A DNA stretch of 38,012 nt. It comes from Candidatus Carbonibacillus altaicus (lineage in GTDB: Bacteria > Bacillota > Bacilli > Thermicanales > DSM-22653). Both the position numbers and the translations under genes were made by a program. Of the stretch, positions 19,830 through 28,600 are shown piece after piece (position 1 is the first letter of the stretch; each line of letters starts with the position of its first letter). The stretch covers positions 1-38,012 of the forward strand of contig PEBX01000024.1 in the NCBI GenBank assembly GCA_003050645.1. The letters run 5' to 3'. Below the pieces are notes generated by a model, which ran no database searches, was not told where the DNA came from, and saw only the letters and a program-made list of their open reading frames with translations.

Positions 19830-19850
19830 TTTAGAACAACCTTTCTTTTT

Positions 19851-20114
19851 TTAATCGAGTCCATCATCGAGATCATTGACACGCTCGTACAATGCGTCCG
19901 CACCTTGTTTTCCGATCACCGTTTCTACTTTCAGCACGCGCACCGCAACCCTCCGGTCGCCAAACTGAATGGCAATCGTATCACCGACTTGAACCGTATC
20001 GCCCGCCTTGGCCGGTCGATCGTTCAATGTCACACGCCCCTTATCGCACATGGCCTTGGCAACTGTACGCCGTTTGATGAGACGGGACTGTTTTAAAAAC
20101 ACGTCAAGTCGCAT
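19851..20114 (-). CDS. rqcP: S4-domain ribosome quality control factor RqcP (YabO)
   Basis: A small S4-fold RNA-binding protein that works with RqcH on stalled 50S subunits to add C-terminal alanine tails. The start at ATG 20114 gives 87 residues, the family length. The S4 pattern is RLDVFLKQSRLIKRRTVAKA then DKGRVTLNDRPAKAGDTVQVGD. An acidic C-terminal tail follows. It belongs to the rqcP-yabP-yabQ-divIC run. It lies 53 bases after the ABC ATPase gene, so the inserted cassette may read into it. Confidence 0.95.
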   Translation of the reverse strand: MRLDVFLKQSRLIKRRTVAKAMCDKGRVTLNDRPAKAGDTVQVGDTIAIQFGDRRVAVRVLKVETVIGKQGADALYERVNDLDDGLD

Positions 20115-20167
20115 AAGCATCACCGACATGATTGTACACCATTTTCCGACACGACACCATCTTTCCC

Positions 20168-20905
20168 CTATTCACCTTCTTCCTTCATGTCGTTTTCTTC
20201 TTTAAGCGACCCTTCTTCAATGTAAAGCTTTCGATCCGCATAAAAGAGCGGCTCTTGTTGATGGGTCGCGATCAAGATAGCCCCCCCTTCGGCCTGATAC
20301 GCGCGGAGAAGCGCTAGCACGCGCGCTACATTATCTGGATCGAGGTCATTCGTCGGTTCATCGGCCAATATAATCGGTGGATTTAAAAAAAAGGCCCGGG
20401 CGATCGCTAGACGGCGTCTTTCCCCAAAGGATAGAACATGGGGCAGATGGTCGGCAGCATTTTCCAGTCCGACCTGTTTTAAAAGCATATGCGCCCGTTC
20501 TTTGAGCTTTTCTTTCGTCGGAACGATGTTACGGACAAAACCTTGAGATGCAAGTCGCGCTGGAAGCGCCACATTTTCCCAGACGGAAAGCGAGCCGACC
20601 ATATACGCCCCCTGAAAAATGAGCCCCATCTTCTCTATCCTCAGTCGATCATGCTGCACCTGTTGCGTCGCCTTTTCGCCCTCGATCCAGATCTCACCCC
20701 GTTCATACGGGTAAAGGCCGCTTAAAACGTGAAGAAGCGTCGTCTTGCCGACGCCAGATGGACCGACGAGGGCCACCCATTCTCCGGTGGATAGCGAAAG
20801 ATGCGCCTCGCGCAGAAGGGTTTTACGCTTTTTCCCGCGCCCGACGCTGATCGTAAGCCCCCGGGCCTTAAGCTTCGGACTCTTAAGATTAAAACTGGAC
20901 ATCAT
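20168..20905 (-). CDS. ABC transporter ATPase, MacB/LolD type
   Basis: The nucleotide-binding subunit, 245 residues, for the permease encoded just upstream; their genes overlap by 4 bases. Walker A GPSGVGKTT is at about 48-56, the Q-loop is LIFQGAYM, and Walker B IILADEPTNDLD and the switch ATHQ are intact. The signature is LSFGERRRLAIARA instead of LSGGQ, a permitted but less common form. The layout ADEPTNDLD with a short protein and an FtsX-like partner places it in the MacB/LolD group, which moves substrates or transmits force at the outer face rather than importing nutrients. The C-terminal tail is very acidic. The substrate is unknown. Confidence 0.93.
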   Translation of the reverse strand: MMSSFNLKSPKLKARGLTISVGRGKKRKTLLREAHLSLSTGEWVALVGPSGVGKTTLLHVLSGLYPYERGEIWIEGEKATQQVQHDRLRIEKMGLIFQGAYMVGSLSVWENVALPARLASQGFVRNIVPTKEKLKERAHMLLKQVGLENAADHLPHVLSFGERRRLAIARAFFLNPPIILADEPTNDLDPDNVARVLALLRAYQAEGGAILIATHQQEPLFYADRKLYIEEGSLKEENDMKEEGE

Positions 20906-22104
20906 CCGACATCCCCCTCTCCGAACGATTGCGAGAGCGCTTTTTTCTCGTTATGTCGGCTCGCACTGAGCTGACTTAAAAAGATGATGAGCCAAAAAAC
21001 GAGAAAAACGAGGAAGGCTACGCCGGCCGTCTCATTGTAAGATAAAGGTACAAATGGTTGAGAAGGATTGGCGGCTGAAAACCGGCTGAAGATCCACCGA
21101 TACAGTCCGTATACCGGCATGGCGAGGATGAGTGCGGCGAGCGCCGTAAAGAGCGACTCCCAACCAAACCAGCGCACCACTTTGCCGGTGGTGAGACCGA
21201 GGGACCGCATCAGCGCAAAATCGCTTCTCCGCCGCGTCACATCCCCCACTAGACGCCCGTAGACGGCCACAACAGCGAGTAGCGTAAAAAGTGCAATGGC
21301 CATCATGAGCATGCGGCCCGTCCACGTAAAAGTCTCCCGCGCCCGGTACAGCACATCGGAAGTTTCGATAACCTGCACATCGGGAATCTGGTTTAAGTGA
21401 TAGGCGAGAAGAGCGGGATTATAACGTTCTTTGGCGCGGATAAAGACGGCCGATAAGGACGTGTACGGATCGATCTCTTTGCCCCAGGCGTGCACGACCG
21501 TATCGGAGTGAAACACGAGGTCGCGCGCGGTCTGAAGCGGGATAAAAATCGTCTGATCCATGGCTGTCCCGGTCGGATAAAGACGGGCGACTATGTGAAA
21601 AGGCGCATCGAGAATCATGATATCGTCTTCATAGGTTGCCACATTCGCACCGATAATGGCCTCGTCCTCCCCAAGCGTCTCCGGAACGTGCCCGCGAATC
21701 CACGGTTTTACCAGAAAATCGCTCGCCCAGTCGATCCCCACCAGACGGTTTTCTCCTTCCACCGAGCAGCAATCGGCATTGAGCGTCTGCGTAAAAAACT
21801 GGGGTGTCCATGTATCCAAGCCTTGAACGCCTTGAAGTGAAGCAAGCACCTGTTTTTCCGGAAAGTACACATTGAGCGGTTCGCCGGAGAGGAGCACGGT
21901 CTGACCTTCGGCCGGAACATCTTTGGGAAAGAGCACAACATCGGCCCCCAGGCGCTCAGAAGCCAGTGTAACCCCTTGCTTGTAGCCGAGGATAAACCAG
22001 AGCATAAAGACAATGCTCGCGCCGATAAACGCGAGCAAAAGGGCGGTTAGGCCGGTTTCTTTATATCGTCTGATCCATGTTTTAAAGACGAGATCGGCCA
22101 CCAT
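20902..22104 (-). CDS. FtsX/MacB-like ABC permease with vicinal cysteines
   Basis: A 400-residue permease with the FtsX/MacB topology: one N-terminal membrane helix (about 20-40), a large outside domain (about 41-265), then three helices (about 268-287, 317-336, 362-382). The outside domain has ADVVLFP near the start and LNADCCSVEGENRLVGIDW, with Cys pair 112-113, then DFLVKPWIRG. The signature FtsX loop DFALMRSLGLTTGKVVRWFG is present. An exposed Cys-Cys pair in a transporter domain suggests metal binding or a disulfide; this is inference. The neighbours are a YtkA-like lipoprotein upstream and the matching ATPase downstream. Confidence 0.9.
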   Translation of the reverse strand: MVADLVFKTWIRRYKETGLTALLLAFIGASIVFMLWFILGYKQGVTLASERLGADVVLFPKDVPAEGQTVLLSGEPLNVYFPEKQVLASLQGVQGLDTWTPQFFTQTLNADCCSVEGENRLVGIDWASDFLVKPWIRGHVPETLGEDEAIIGANVATYEDDIMILDAPFHIVARLYPTGTAMDQTIFIPLQTARDLVFHSDTVVHAWGKEIDPYTSLSAVFIRAKERYNPALLAYHLNQIPDVQVIETSDVLYRARETFTWTGRMLMMAIALFTLLAVVAVYGRLVGDVTRRRSDFALMRSLGLTTGKVVRWFGWESLFTALAALILAMPVYGLYRWIFSRFSAANPSQPFVPLSYNETAGVAFLVFLVFWLIIFLSQLSASRHNEKKALSQSFGEGDVG

Positions 22105-22234
22105 CCTCTACCCCCTAAGTTTTTTTGTTTTGTACCGACTAGGCCTTTTGCTACGTCCCGTCTAGACCGTTTATGTTATATCGAGATGCGCTTGCGATCA
22201 GGACTTCACGATACCTTCTCAAAGTGCGTACTCT

Positions 22235-22912
22235 TTACGAGCCGTGTCCCGTGTCCCCGTGATTAGGCTCTTTTTGATCGTGCTCTGTGCTGCCGTATTC
22301 ATCCTTGGAACGATCGTTCATGCTACTGTGTTCGTCGTCGGCGTGATCATCTGTGTTACTGTGTTCGTCGTTCATCCCGTTATGATCCGTATTGTCACTT
22401 CCACCGATGTCATCCGGCGGTATTTCACCGAGTTCATCTGCATTGTAGCCCTTCATGTACTGTTGATAATGCTTTCCTTCGGCCTGCACATGGTAACCAG
22501 TAAAGGTATGGCTTTTGTCTCCTGCTTCCACTGTAATCTCGGCGTACCATTCTCCCGGCATGGCCAGTGGTAAAAAGAGCTCATAGGACCCCGGACCGAT
22601 ATGCCGCATCGTTCCCTCGGTCGGATGGTGCATACCTTCCATGTTCATAAAATAATACACCTTATCCACATCGACCGGCTGTCCGGTTGCATCCTTAATC
22701 TCGACCCGGTAAGGCTTAAACTCACCGGTCGGATAAACCGGTTCATCCGTCTTCAATGCAACCGCAAGCGTTGCCGGATCGATCTTTTCTGAAGATTTGG
22801 AAGACGTATCCGGAGGGGATGAAGAAGGCGGCGCCTCTTTCGTTCCACAACCGGCCAGGATGAAAGCGAATACAAACACCACGACAACCACGTTCAGCCA
22901 TCGTACGTGCAT
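22235..22912 (-). CDS. YtkA/FixH-like lipoprotein with His/Asp-rich tail
   Basis: A 225-residue outer-face lipoprotein. The start at 22912 (MHVRWLNVV) is preferred over the longer frame because AAGGAG and AAAGG precede it and a clean signal peptide follows. The lipobox LAGC puts the modified Cys at 22. A Ser/Pro linker leads to a beta-sandwich of the YtkA/FixH type (about 48-145), with YYFMNMEGMHHPTEG and SYELFLPLAMPGEWYAEITV. Residues about 171-225 form a repetitive tail rich in His (7), Asp, Glu, Asn and Gly, which looks metal-binding. YtkA-like domains are often found with copper and cytochrome oxidase genes. The substrate is not known. Confidence 0.85.
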   Translation of the reverse strand: MHVRWLNVVVVVFVFAFILAGCGTKEAPPSSSPPDTSSKSSEKIDPATLAVALKTDEPVYPTGEFKPYRVEIKDATGQPVDVDKVYYFMNMEGMHHPTEGTMRHIGPGSYELFLPLAMPGEWYAEITVEAGDKSHTFTGYHVQAEGKHYQQYMKGYNADELGEIPPDDIGGSDNTDHNGMNDEHSNTDDHADDEHSSMNDRSKDEYGSTEHDQKEPNHGDTGHGS

Positions 22913-22979
22913 CCTTTCACACTCCTTGTTCCAGTCGTTCCTTGTTTCAACCTCTTGAACATGTACAATATGTAAAAAC

Positions 22980-22988
22980 ATTATAACA
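22980..22988 (-). promoter_or_regulatory. extended -10 promoter of the lipoprotein-ABC unit
   Basis: On the minus strand TGTTATAAT (TGn plus the perfect TATAAT at 22980-22985) lies about 68 bases before the lipoprotein start. The -35 region at 17 bases (GGATTT) is poor, as often in extended -10 or activated promoters. Confidence 0.55.
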
Positions 22989-23026
22989 TGCACAGGTAAG
23001 GGAAATCCTTTACAATTGGCCTCGGT

Positions 23027-23046
23027 TTGTGAACCTTTTGTTACAA
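23027..23046. promoter_or_regulatory. Rex/Fnr-like imperfect palindrome
   Basis: TTGTGAA, 6 bases, GTTACAA matches the Rex operator TTGTGAA-N6-TTCACAA in 12 of 14 positions. A second half site GTCACAAA follows at 23059-23066, making a TTTGTGA...TCACAAA pair. The site lies about 40 bases upstream of the -10, so activation by an Fnr/ResD-type regulator is as likely as Rex repression. The 360 bases between the lipoprotein and hup are AT-rich and hold no gene. Confidence 0.4.
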
Positions 23047-23184
23047 ATATAACACTCCGTCACAAAAACTGGCCTCAAAATCTTTATTTTTACTAGCATA
23101 AAGCAAACAAAGCTAAAGTATCTGTTACTTTATAACACATTATAACAATACCTATAAAAGCGCTCGGAGGTAAGTTTTGGGTAT

Positions 23185-23216
23185 AAAAAATGAGCGCCAG
23201 CAAAAAGGACGCTCAT
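23185..23216 (-). terminator. terminator of hup
   Basis: On the minus strand ATGAGCG / CGCTCAT arms are followed by TTTTTTATA. It lies about 60 bases after the hup stop and isolates hup from the lipoprotein-ABC cassette. Confidence 0.9.
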
Positions 23217-23274
23217 CATCTATCCGTACGATGATCCGTACAAAGATATATACGAAGACGCTTGATCTCTGATT

Positions 23275-23550
23275 TTAAGCTTTTACAGCTTCTTTTAATT
23301 TGTTACCGGCTTTAAACACAGGCACAACACTCGCGGCAATTTGAATTTCTTCACCGGTTTGGGGATTCCGCCCCGTGCGCGCTTCTCTGTGACGTGTTTC
23401 AAATGTACCGAAACCGACAAACTGCACTTTGTCTCCCCGTTTTAAGGCTTCGGTCACTTCTTCAAAAAAGGCGTTCAGTACGTGCTCGACGTCCTTTTTT
23501 GTCATCTGCGTACGTTCGGCAAGGGCCGCAACAAATTCTTGCTTATTCAC
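23275..23550 (-). CDS. hup: histone-like DNA-binding protein HU
   Basis: A 91-residue nucleoid protein that bends and compacts DNA as a dimer. The sequence begins MNKQEFVAALAERTQMTKKD, with VQFVGFGTFETRHREARTGR and NPQTGEEIQIAASVVPVFKAG, the DNA-embracing arm. AAAGGAGG lies before the ATG. Clostridia and some Bacilli also have HU near rqcP and yabP, so the gene is in a known setting, although the ABC cassette now separates them. It stands alone between the spoVT terminator and its own terminator. Confidence 0.98.
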   Translation of the reverse strand: MNKQEFVAALAERTQMTKKDVEHVLNAFFEEVTEALKRGDKVQFVGFGTFETRHREARTGRNPQTGEEIQIAASVVPVFKAGNKLKEAVKA

Positions 23551-23696
23551 ACTTCAATCCTCCTTTGTAAAGGTAACGATTTGCTAAGAAGCTTTGATCG
23601 GCTTCCGCCCTTTTCCATATTCGACCTTTCAGGTCAAAGTTCCTGCTAATTGAACCCTTTTTTTCTTGAAAACGACTGCTTTTATCCTTTTTAACC

Positions 23697-23728
23697 AAAA
23701 AAACGGCCGATCATTCATCGATCGGTCG
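23697..23728 (-). terminator. terminator of spoVT
   Basis: On the minus strand CGACCGATC pairs with GATCGGCCG (one mismatch) across a 7-base loop and is followed by seven T, 38 bases after the spoVT stop. Confidence 0.85.
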
Positions 23729-23765
23729 CTTTTCACGATAACTTATACACGTTTCATGATCTTGC

Positions 23766-24308
23766 TCACTGCTCCATCTGTTTTGCCAGAAAAGATGCGG
23801 CAGTTTCAGTCAGTTTGACCTCGGTCTCACCGAGTTTTTCCATATCGTTTTTACTCATAATAATGACAGCACCGAGGGGATCTCCGGAGGCGATGATCGG
23901 CGCGATGATGAGCGATGAGATTTCCTCACGCTCCCCTTGAAACAGTTCCACCTGCGTTTTATTGACCTCTCTGATGACGCGCCGTTCATGCATACTTTGT
24001 TCAATGAGGGGGCCTATTTTCTTTTCCATATACATTTTCTTATTCGCACCGGCCGTGGCAATAATTTGATCGCGATCGGCAATCAGCACACTCTGATGCA
24101 CACTTTCATAGAGCGCCTCCGCGTATTCTTTGACAAAATTACCGAGTTCCCCGATGGGCGAATATTTTTTTAAAATGACTTCGCCATCTTCATCCACATA
24201 AATCTCGAGCGGATCTCCTTCACGAATCCGGAGGGTGCGCCGTATTTCCTTGGGTATGACGACGCGACCCAGATCATCAATACGCCGGACGATGCCTGTC
24301 GCTTTCAT
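23766..24308 (-). CDS. spoVT: stage V sporulation protein T
   Basis: An AbrB-type regulator of late forespore genes under sigma-G. The 180 residues match the family. The N-terminal swapped-hairpin domain is MKATGIVRRIDDLGRVVIPK then LRIREGDPLEIYVDEDGEV (about 1-52). The C-terminal GAF domain (about 57-180) includes SVLIADRDQIIATAGANKK and SLIIAPIIASGDPLGAVIIM. It follows the mfd-parvulin unit behind a clear terminator, so it has its own promoter; by homology this should be sigma-G, but I could not identify it with confidence. Confidence 0.97.
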   Translation of the reverse strand: MKATGIVRRIDDLGRVVIPKEIRRTLRIREGDPLEIYVDEDGEVILKKYSPIGELGNFVKEYAEALYESVHQSVLIADRDQIIATAGANKKMYMEKKIGPLIEQSMHERRVIREVNKTQVELFQGEREEISSLIIAPIIASGDPLGAVIIMSKNDMEKLGETEVKLTETAASFLAKQMEQ

Positions 24309-24440
24309 CCATACGCCTCGCTTTCATGTTAATAGTCATGCGCGACCAAACCCTGTTTATAAAACGTGCTTCTGGGTTTAGTATGGATCCTCCACTTCTT
24401 TCTATTCTTTAGGCGAGCGTAGCGTCCGGTTTTGAGCGAC

Positions 24441-24468
24441 AAAAAAATTCCCGCCATCATGACGGGAA
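24441..24468 (-). terminator. terminator of the mfd-parvulin unit
   Basis: On the minus strand a TTCCCG / CGGGAA stem, extended inside by CAT/ATG pairing, runs into seven T. It is about 90 bases after the parvulin gene stop. Confidence 0.9.
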
Positions 24469-24519
24469 AAGAACGATAACGTCTCTTAAAATGACATGTG
24501 TCGGATCCTCAACTGAAAT

Positions 24520-24555
24520 AGCCGGGGGCGTAAAGCGACTTTACCCGAAACGGCT
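24520..24555. other. long two-part hairpin at the parvulin gene stop
   Basis: Outer arms AGCCG / CGGCT enclose GG(c)GTAAAG / CTTTACCC with a 3-base loop. It begins right after the stop codon and has no T-run. It may protect the transcript end or pause polymerase. Confidence 0.45.
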
Positions 24556-25620
24556 TCAAGACGCCTGTTGGGGTAAATGCTTCTCCTGAATCAGTTTAGG
24601 CAATTCCTCATTATAAAACGTATACCAGGCATTGTTTGCGGCTTCATAGGTCAGCTGCTCTTTGACCGCATCAAAAGGCTGTTCTTCACGGTTTTCTACG
24701 ACGATCACATGATAACCGTATTCGGTCTTGACCGGATCGCTCACTTCATGCAAAGGAAGGCTGAGCGTGGCTTCTTTAAACGCACTTGTCCACTGACCGG
24801 CCGGTACATTTTCGTACAATCCGCCATTTTTCGTTCCATCCGGATTGGTATTCCCCGGGTCTTCCGAATATTCATCGGCGAGTTTGGCAAAATCTTCACC
24901 GGATCGGGCACGCTTCATCAGATCTTCTGCTTTTGCCTTGGCCTCCTCATCGCTCACTTGATCGCTTGTCATAACCAGGATGTGCCGCACGGTGGTGAGT
25001 GTAAAATCGCCTTTTTCCTTTTCATACATTTGCTTGAGTTCATCATCGCTTTTGGTATGGGCGAGATACTGGTCGACGAGCGCATACGTCCTCAAAAACG
25101 ATTTGATGGACTGTTCGTTTAGACCCAGTTCTTCAACCTTTTTCTGAACAGCTTCCTCATTGCCGAGGAGCGCCTCTAGACTTTTCATAATATCGCTGTA
25201 TTGCTGGTCAATCTCGTCGCTTTTCTCACTGTACCCCTGCTCTTCTCCACGGTCCGCGAGCACGCGTACGGCGATGAGGGAATCTATAATATCGGACCAG
25301 GATGCAGGATCGGAAAACCCGGGATTCCCCGGAGAGATGAGCTGCAGAAAGTTAAGGTACTGCTCAAACGTCCCTGCGGTTATCTCCCCACCTTGATATT
25401 TAGCGACAACATCCTGGGCAGGTACGTCGAGGGATATCTTCTTCATATGCTCGGCCGGCGACGATTGCGCAGGGGGCTCAGTGGGATCGGCAGCGTCATT
25501 CACACCTTTTTCAGCGGAGCGCGAAGAACAGGCAGAGAGGATGACGAGCAAAAACACCGTAAGCAGTAAAAAGCTTTTTTTGAACGCCTTTCCTCCCTTG
25601 GTTATGCTTTTATTGGACAT
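24556..25620 (-). CDS. PrsA-like parvulin lipoprotein (peptidyl-prolyl isomerase)
   Basis: An extracytoplasmic foldase, 354 residues from ATG 25620 (MSNKSITKGG). The signal peptide has a basic start, a hydrophobic core (FLLLTVFLLVILSAC) and a lipobox LSAC. A SurA-N-like helical region (about 60-210, with ALVDQYL) leads to one PpiC/parvulin domain: VRHILVMTSDQVSDEEAKAK, then AKLADEYSEDPGNTNPDGTK, GGLYENVPAGQW and EYGYHVIVVENRE. The start overlaps the mfd stop, so it is coupled to mfd. An mfd-parvulin-spoVT order is seen in several Firmicutes but not in B. subtilis. Confidence 0.93.
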   Translation of the reverse strand: MSNKSITKGGKAFKKSFLLLTVFLLVILSACSSRSAEKGVNDAADPTEPPAQSSPAEHMKKISLDVPAQDVVAKYQGGEITAGTFEQYLNFLQLISPGNPGFSDPASWSDIIDSLIAVRVLADRGEEQGYSEKSDEIDQQYSDIMKSLEALLGNEEAVQKKVEELGLNEQSIKSFLRTYALVDQYLAHTKSDDELKQMYEKEKGDFTLTTVRHILVMTSDQVSDEEAKAKAEDLMKRARSGEDFAKLADEYSEDPGNTNPDGTKNGGLYENVPAGQWTSAFKEATLSLPLHEVSDPVKTEYGYHVIVVENREEQPFDAVKEQLTYEAANNAWYTFYNEELPKLIQEKHLPQQAS

Positions 25621-28600
25621 GGGAGATGACCCCTTTCTGTTTACTTTCTTCAAGTAGTAAGCTGAGCGCCTGGATAAGCATGTTGAGCCCTTTTAAAAGA
25701 TCTGTCTCCTGCACGCGTAAAATAAGACCGAGCCGTTCGCCGGCAATGATGCCAAAGCTTCGGCCAAACGTTGCCTGTAGCGGTGCAAAATCCATCGGGT
25801 GCCAATGTCTCGCCCGGTCCGGGTGGAATAAGAGTCTTATGCCACCTTCAGCATACCATATTTTTTCGACATCTAAAAGCTCGCCCAACAGGCGCACGCG
25901 GGTGATGAGAAGTAAGCGCTCGACGGGGGCCGGCGACGGGCCAAAACGATCGTGAAGCTCATCGATCAAATCATCGAGCTCGCCAAGCTCTTCCATATGC
26001 GCCAAACGTTTGTAGAGGGCGATTTTCTGATGCGGCGCGCTCACATAGTCATCCGGTATATAGGCATCGATCGTAAGCTTAACTTGCGTGCGATGCGGCG
26101 CGTTAACCTGAGCCTCATCGCTTGAGCGAAGAGATTGAACCGCTTCTTTCAACATCTCGTTGTAAAGGTCAAATCCGACCGCAGCGATAAATCCGTGCTG
26201 TTCGGCTCCCAGTAAGTTTCCGGCCCCGCGGATGGCCAGATCGCGCATGGCAATCTTAAATCCGGAGCCGAGCTCGGTAAACTCGCGAATCGCCTCCAGC
26301 CGTTTTTCAGCTTCCTCGCTTAAGATCTTTCCTTTTTGCACTGTTAAATACGCATACGCCAACCGGTTGGTGCGGCCGACCCGCCCTCTCAGCTGATAGA
26401 GTTGGGATAGGCCCAATCGGTCGGCATCATAAATAATGAGCGTGTTGACATTGGGAATATCGACGCCCGTTTCGATGATCGATGTCGAAACGAGGACGTC
26501 GATCTCACCGGATAAAAAGTCGAGCATCACATGTTCCAGTTCGCGCTCCGGCATCTGTCCGTGCGCGACGGCAATCTGCGCCTCGGGAAGAAGGCTTTTT
26601 AATTCTTCTGCCATACGATAGATCGTCTGCACATAGTTGTACAGAAAAAAGACCTGCCCGCCGCGGGCGAGCTCCCGTTCGATCGCTTCTTTCACGAGTC
26701 CAGGTGAATACTCCACGACATACGTCTGAACCGGATAACGATTTTCCGGTGGCGTCTCGATCAAACTGAGATCGCGCACACCTAAAAGCGACATGTGTAG
26801 TGTACGCGGAATCGGCGTCGCCGTCAAGGTGAGAACGTCGATATTCGCTTTTAATTCTTTAATCCGCTCTTTGTGCGCCACACCAAAACGCTGTTCTTCA
26901 TCGACGATCAAAAGTCCCAGATCATGGAATGTGACATCTTTGGAAAGCAGGCGATGCGTCCCCACGATGATGTCGATCTCACCCCGCGCCAGTCGCTTTA
27001 GGATATCTTGCTGTTCGGCGCGCGTCTTAAACCGGCTGAGCACATCCAGTTGAACCGGAAAAGCGTCGATCCGTTCTTTGATCGTCTCATAGTGCTGCTG
27101 CGCTAAAATCGTGGTGGGCACTAAAAAGGCGACCTGCTTGCCGCCCATGACCGCTTTAAACGCTGCACGAATGGCAACCTCTGTCTTACCATAACCGACA
27201 TCACCGCAAAGCAGACGATCCATCGGACGGGGCGCTTCCATATCACGTTTGATCTCTTCGATGGCTCGCAGTTGATCAGGCGTCGGTTCATAGGGAAAGA
27301 GCGCTTCAAATTCTTTTTGTAAGGGCGTATCCGGCGGAAAGGCAAAACCGGGAGATGAAGCGCGCTTGGCGTACAGTTTAATCAAATCTTCGGCGATATC
27401 CCGTACCGCCCGGGCCACCTTTTGCTTCGTCCGAGCCCACTCACTACCGCCGAGTTTGTTGAGTTTCGGAGGTTTTTCTTCGGCCCCGATATATTTCTGA
27501 ATGAGATCGATCTGTTCCACCGGAACGTACAGCTGATCCGTCCCGGCATATTGAATGCGCAAGTAATCTTTATGCGTACCGAGCGTCTCTAACGTCTCAA
27601 TACCCATAAAACGCCCGATCCCGTGATGAACGTGCACAACATAATCGCCCATCCTTAAATCTTGATAATGGCGTATGCGCTCGGCATTTTCGATGGTAAC
27701 CGTTCGTTTGCGCCGTGTCTTGCGCCGACGATAATAGATTTCTTCTTCCGTTACCAGCACCAGGCGTGTGGCCGGCCATTCGAAGCCTTGGGTCAAATCC
27801 GATACCGTCATGATCGCCCGCTTTGGCAAAGGGTAGGTGAGTTCAGGCAGGACATCGAGCTCTATCCCTTCATCGGCCAAGGTACGGCTCAAGTGGTGCG
27901 CTTCGTCAATACTTTTAGACAAAAAAAGAACATGCATATTTTGTTTTTGCCAGCGTGAAAGCTCCTGACGAAGCGTCTCAATCTGCCCATGAAAGGTCTG
28001 TCCAGAACGGGTTGTAAAGTTGATGACATGTTTCAGCCGTGCCCCGCGAATGTTTCGGATAAAAAAGGAGACATAAAGACGCTTAAGATGCGCCTTTTCG
28101 ATAAGTTCCGTATACGTAAATCCGGACGGCAGCTCGCCTAAAAGGCGTCCTTCAGCGCGTTCGGCGAGATAGTATTCGGCTTCTTGTTTTTCATACTGAG
28201 CGGCGACTTCCTGAATCCGCGAGATCTCATCCAGCACGACGAGCGGCGAACGGGAGACATACTCGAGAACGCTTACCGTCTGTTGAAACGTGAGCGTATA
28301 GCGCCGGAAAAGAGGGTGCATCGTATGCGTTGCAAGGAGTGTCTGCATTTCTTTTACATGGAGCGTGAACTTCTCCCGGCGCGTCTCGTCTCCAATCTTC
28401 GGCCATGCCTCTTCGTACAGTGCCTCTAGGCGTTCGGCAAGTTTTTGGCGTTCGCCAGTCGAAAGCGGTCTTTCCTGAGCCGGAGAAATGATGATATCCG
28501 TTAATGATGCCTGAGAACGCAGGTTTTCTAGATCGAGCGTCCGGATCGATTCAATCTCGTCAAAGGGTAAGGCGAGCCGCACCGGCGTCTCGCCACTTGC

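Noticed and set aside
24309-24440. Sigma-G promoter of spoVT
   Set aside because: Expected from homology, but no -35/-10 pair fit well enough to report.
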